From: Christensenella sp. UBA7707
GTDB taxonomy: Bacteria > Bacillota > Clostridia > Christensenellales > CAG-138
Length of the DNA: 8,688 bases
Direction: 5' to 3'
NCBI GenBank assembly: GCA_002482435.1
Contig: DLFZ01000251.1
Span: 11,023 to 19,710 of the forward strand
This document shows positions 5,963 to 8,688 of this stretch, piece by piece. Within the stretch, counting starts at the first letter, position 1; every line of letters starts with the position of its first letter. The notes beneath the pieces were generated by a model. The model saw only the letters and a list, made by a program, of their open reading frames with translations, did no database searches and was not told the origin of the DNA. A program made the translations under genes and the position numbers.

Positions 5963-7841
5963 AACGGCCAAGGTGCCCCTGCATGAGGCTTTTGGCTTAA
6001 ACGTGAGAACGCTTAAGTTGTGGTGGAAGTTGTACCCCGCGATGTTTCTTTCTGCAACGGCCTATACACTTGTGAGCACGTTTTTGCCCTATGTGGGTCT
6101 GTACTTTTCCGCAAAAATCATCGACGAGCTTGCTGCAGCGCGGCGACCCGAGGTGTTGCTGCAATTGGTGCTTGCAACGCTTCTCATCACCGCCGCAATG
6201 TCGTTGGGAAAGGCCGCGCTCGAACGGTGGAAAAACCACGAGCGTACAGGCTGGTTCAGCAAGGACGATAAGCTCTATTCCGAAAAGCTCCTCTCGTTGG
6301 ATTTTTGCGCGCTCGATGCGCCGCGCACGCACGAGCTGCTCTCTCAAATTCGCCAAAACGATCAGTGGTTTGGCTGGGGTATTCGGATGCCTATGCGCCA
6401 GTTTGAAGCACTCCTTACGGCGCTTTTTCAAATCGGCGGCTCCGTTGCGCTCACCGCTTCCCTGTTTACCCTAAGCGTTCCATCGGGCCCGCTCATGGTG
6501 CTTAACAGCCCCTTATCCGCAGCGCTGAGCGTCGCTGTTTTGCTCGCGGCAACGCTCCTCGTTCCGGCGCTTTCAAATGCGGGCAGCATCTACTGGGCTT
6601 CCTATGCCGATAAGGCGAAGGAGGGGAACCGGAAATTCGGTTTTTATGGGTTTGCGGCCTGCGACAGGCGGCGCGCGCTCGACACCCGCGTTTATCGGCA
6701 GGATATCCTGTGCCAAAAAAGCTTTCTCAGCCAAAACCTTTTTGGTGTGAAGAGCGACATCGCAAAGCTGGCGCACGGGCCGATCGGAATGTACAGCGCC
6801 ACTTCCGCGGCGGTTTCCTATGCGTTTACGGGCCTTGTTTATATATTCGTGTGCCTCAAGGCGTGGGGCGGTGCCTTTGGCATTGGCGCGGTAACGCAGT
6901 ATGTCGGCGCGATCACGCTGTTATCGGGCGGGGTTGCCTCGTTTTTCTCAACACTCGGCGAAATGCGCGTCAACGCGGCGTTTCTTCGCACAACCTATGA
7001 ATTTCTGGACATTCCAAACACCATGTATCAGGGCAGCCTTACCGTGGAAAAACGCGCTGATCGCAAATACGAAATCGAGTTTCGGGATGTTTCGTTCCGC
7101 TATCCGGGAGCCGAAACATGGGCGCTGCGCCATGTTTCCATGAAATTTCGCGTGGGTGAACGCCTTGCGGTGGTGGGAAGAAACGGCAGCGGAAAAACCA
7201 CATTCATCAAGCTTCTGTGCCGCTTATACGACCCTACGGAAGGGGAAATTCTTTTAAATGGCATCGACATCAAAAAGTACAATTATACGGAATATCTTTC
7301 CGTTTTCTCCGTAATTTTTCAGGATTTTAAGCTATTCGCGTTTCCGGTTGGTCAAAATGTAGCGGCCTCGGCCGATCCTAACAGAGCGCGTGTGGAAGAA
7401 TGTCTGAAAAAGGCCGGACTTGACGAGCGCCTTAAGGAAATGCCTTTGGGGGTAGATACCTGCCTCTATAAGGATTTTGATGAGCAGGGTGTTGAAATTT
7501 CAGGCGGAGAAGGGCAAAAGATCGCCATCGCCCGCGCGTTATATAAGGACGCGCCATTTATCATCATGGATGAACCGACTGCCGCGCTTGACCCCGTGGC
7601 GGAATACGAAATTTACACCAAGCTCAATGAGATCATTTGCGATAAGACGGCGATTTTCATCAGCCATCGGTTGTCCTCCTGCCGTTTTTGCGACGAGATC
7701 GCCGTATTCGACGGTGGAACAGTGGTGCAAAAGGGAGCGCACGAGGCGCTTTTAAGCGAGGATAGTGGCATGTACAAGGCGCTGTGGTTTGCACAAGCAC
7801 AGTATTATACGAAAGACACGGCTGACAGAAGCGCCGTCTGA
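5946..7841 (+). CDS. ABC exporter half-transporter, second of a pair
   Basis: This 631-residue protein has the same architecture as its upstream neighbour. Hydrophobic segments lie near residues 31-56, 68-90, 155-177, 187-208, 285-305 and 312-336, and an ATPase domain runs from about 377. Motifs: Walker A GRNGSGKTT (411-419, Lys417), Q-loop Gln459, signature ISGGE (518-522), Walker B FIIMDE with Glu543, and His574. Both nucleotide sites of a heterodimer would keep the catalytic glutamate, unlike asymmetric exporters with one degenerate site. The start at 5946 (MKKKTE) is chosen over an in-frame ATG at 5904 because AAGGGA at 5931-5936 gives a good spacing. It overlaps the upstream gene by 17 bp, which points to translational coupling. 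The loop segment ALDTRVYRQDI (244-254) corresponds to the KDVRIFG segment of the partner. The ALYKDAPF stretch is shared with the partner, nearly base for base, indicating an old duplication. Substrate unknown. Confidence -1.
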   Translation: MKKKTETAKVPLHEAFGLNVRTLKLWWKLYPAMFLSATAYTLVSTFLPYVGLYFSAKIIDELAAARRPEVLLQLVLATLLITAAMSLGKAALERWKNHERTGWFSKDDKLYSEKLLSLDFCALDAPRTHELLSQIRQNDQWFGWGIRMPMRQFEALLTALFQIGGSVALTASLFTLSVPSGPLMVLNSPLSAALSVAVLLAATLLVPALSNAGSIYWASYADKAKEGNRKFGFYGFAACDRRRALDTRVYRQDILCQKSFLSQNLFGVKSDIAKLAHGPIGMYSATSAAVSYAFTGLVYIFVCLKAWGGAFGIGAVTQYVGAITLLSGGVASFFSTLGEMRVNAAFLRTTYEFLDIPNTMYQGSLTVEKRADRKYEIEFRDVSFRYPGAETWALRHVSMKFRVGERLAVVGRNGSGKTTFIKLLCRLYDPTEGEILLNGIDIKKYNYTEYLSVFSVIFQDFKLFAFPVGQNVAASADPNRARVEECLKKAGLDERLKEMPLGVDTCLYKDFDEQGVEISGGEGQKIAIARALYKDAPFIIMDEPTAALDPVAEYEIYTKLNEIICDKTAIFISHRLSSCRFCDEIAVFDGGTVVQKGAHEALLSEDSGMYKALWFAQAQYYTKDTADRSAV

Positions 7842-7885
7842 CGCACTAGGCTTTCCGCTCCTCACAGTGAAAATATGTACGATTT

Positions 7886-7925
7886 GGCCTGCATACCCCA
7901 AACGGGGATTTGTGCAGGCCGTTTT
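7886..7925 (+). terminator. Intrinsic terminator closing the ABC gene pair
   Basis: GGCCTGCA (7886-7893) pairs perfectly with TGCAGGCC (7913-7920), and inside it CCCC (7896-7899) pairs with GGGG (7904-7907). The stem is followed by GTTTTGCT, a short U run. It begins 45 bases after the stop of the second ABC gene and separates the operon from the DUF1836 regulator gene. Confidence -1.
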
Positions 7926-7964
7926 GCTCTACAAAATTCAAACGAAGACATAAAATAATCTAAA

Positions 7965-7988
7965 GAATGTTATTGACATTCACGTGAA
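7965..7988. repeat. Overlapping inverted repeats across the DUF1836 promoter, candidate operator
   Basis: TTCACGTGAA at 7979-7988 is a perfect 10-base palindrome filling the spacer between -35 and -10. A second inverted repeat, GAATGT (7965-7970) with ACATTC (7976-7981), straddles the -35 box and shares three bases with the first. Symmetry at this position suggests a repressor or autoregulatory site. The binding protein is not known; the DUF1836 product is the obvious candidate. Confidence -1.
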
Positions 7989-8001
7989 CTTGTGATATCT
8001 T
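7973..8001 (+). promoter_or_regulatory. Promoter of the DUF1836 regulator gene
   Basis: A perfect TTGACA at 7973-7978 is followed after 17 bp by TATCTT at 7996-8001, a 4 of 6 match to the -10. It is helped by an extended -10 TG at 7993-7994 with the correct one-base gap. Transcription would begin near 8008, just upstream of the start codon. Confidence -1.
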
Positions 8002-8023
8002 TAACTTACAGAAACGGAAAAGG

Positions 8024-8584
8024 ATGGAAAGCGCAATGAACATTCCCGGAACGGTCGTACCGACCGAGAAAAGCTCAGGGCCCGGCGGAGAGGGGTTTCT
8101 CAACGGCATTTTTGCCGTGACCTCAGGGCTTATGCTCTCTCAGGTGCGCGAGCTAACAGGGCTCGATACGCCTGCGCTTCAAAACTGGGTCAAACGCGGC
8201 TGGGTTTCGCCGCCGGAGGGGAAGCGCTACAACATCGATCAGGTGGCGCGCATCCTCATCATCAACATGCTGCGCGACGTGCTGCAGCTTGAGAAAATCG
8301 CGTTTTTGCTTGGGTACATCAACGGCAGCGTGTACGACCGCGCGGATGATATCGTGCCCGAATCCGTTCTTTACGATTATATCTGCCGCATCCTTTATGT
8401 GTGCGGCGGCTCGGAATCAAAGGCGGATGTTGAACAAACTATTTTATCCTGCACGGGCGATTACATTGAGAAAATTCCCGGGGCAACGGCAAGGCTGCAT
8501 CAGGCGCTCAAGGTCATTCTTTTGGCGATGAAAAGCGCCCAGCTCAAAAAGGAAGCCGAAGTTATGCTTGCAACGCTTCGTTAG
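8024..8584 (+). CDS. DUF1836 family MerR-like DNA-binding regulator
   Basis: This 186-residue soluble protein resembles the DUF1836 family of Firmicutes. After a variable, glycine-rich N-terminus, residues about 38-80 form a MerR-like helix-turn-helix: LSQVRELTGLDTPALQNWVKRGWV, then a wing ending in KRYNIDQVARILIINMLR. The rest (about 85-186) is helical, with QLEKIAFLLGYING, and lacks a recognisable ligand domain or metal-binding cysteine cluster. The start is uncertain: 8024 gives the longest form, while the in-frame ATG at 8036 has AGGATGG at 8021-8027 ahead of it. The folded region begins well after both, so function is not affected. It has its own promoter with a palindrome in the spacer, so it may regulate itself. 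The gene stands alone after the ABC terminator, with no direct evidence that it controls its neighbours. The family call is by eye and reasonably, not fully, sure. Confidence -1.
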   Translation: MESAMNIPGTVVPTEKSSGPGGEGFLNGIFAVTSGLMLSQVRELTGLDTPALQNWVKRGWVSPPEGKRYNIDQVARILIINMLRDVLQLEKIAFLLGYINGSVYDRADDIVPESVLYDYICRILYVCGGSESKADVEQTILSCTGDYIEKIPGATARLHQALKVILLAMKSAQLKKEAEVMLATLR

Positions 8585-8688
8585 CGGGTACGGGCGGCGG
8601 CTTTTTTGAGAGCAGCTAAGCCCGTTCCGGTTGACATAAGCATAACCCGCCAATCCGAACACGGTCACAAAAGCGTATGGCGCGCCAT
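8585..8688. other. Gene-free 3' edge with an open minus-strand frame
   Basis: No + strand gene was seen. ACGGGC (8590-8595) and GCCCGT (8620-8625) can pair around a loop containing a T run, but this is not a normal terminator shape. On the minus strand a frame is open from the window edge and reads GAPYAFVTVFGLAGYAYVNRNGL near its beginning, which looks like a membrane helix. It then runs 141 bases antisense into the DUF1836 gene, so it is not called as a gene. The final 12 bases are a perfect palindrome, ATGGCGCGCCAT. Confidence -1.

Noticed and set aside
8590..8625. Terminator after the DUF1836 gene
   Set aside because: ACGGGC/GCCCGT pairs only 6 bp around a 24-nt loop, and the T run lies inside the loop instead of after the stem.
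8677..8688. Perfect palindrome ATGGCGCGCCAT at the end of the window
   Set aside because: A short GC-rich palindrome at the window edge has no second copy or context here; it may be chance.

Overview
The window reads as a low-redundancy stretch of a Firmicute chromosome, most likely a clostridial-class anaerobe of moderate-to-high GC. The basis is the mix of families: a LytTR response regulator beside a GHKL-type kinase, a DUF1836 regulator, paired ABC half-transporters, and G-rich Shine-Dalgarno sites. All convincing genes lie on the + strand. No RNA genes, insertion sequences, CRISPR arrays or tRNA-like sequences were seen.

Layout. (1) Positions 2-769: the 3' part of a UraA-like uracil permease (NCS2), ending in hairpins. 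(2) Positions 973-2508: a consensus sigma-A type promoter, a strongly structured untranslated leader, and an AzgA/PbuG-type purine permease, closed by a very strong terminator at 2531-2565. (3) Positions 2656-7841: a four-gene block of LytTR response regulator, short soluble GHKL kinase, and two full-length ABC exporter half-proteins that overlap by 17 bp. The block ends in a terminator at 7886-7925. (4) Positions 7965-8584: a DUF1836 MerR-like regulator with its own promoter, which carries a palindrome between -35 and -10. The last 104 bases hold no convincing gene.

How the genes may work together. The first two genes are nucleobase importers that could serve salvage, but each has its own signals. 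The regulator-kinase-exporter block looks like one functional module. Directly upstream of the first ABC gene lie two imperfect direct repeats 21 bp apart, followed by a near-consensus -10 with no recognisable -35. This is the arrangement expected of a LytTR-activated promoter, so the two-component pair probably switches on the ABC exporter.

The oddest point is that the kinase has no membrane or sensor domain. No peptide precursor gene is visible either, so the signal must come from elsewhere, possibly from the transporter itself. The structured leader of the purine permease does not match the purine-riboswitch core I know and is a second candidate for something undescribed. All functional statements rest on reading motifs by eye; no database search was possible.
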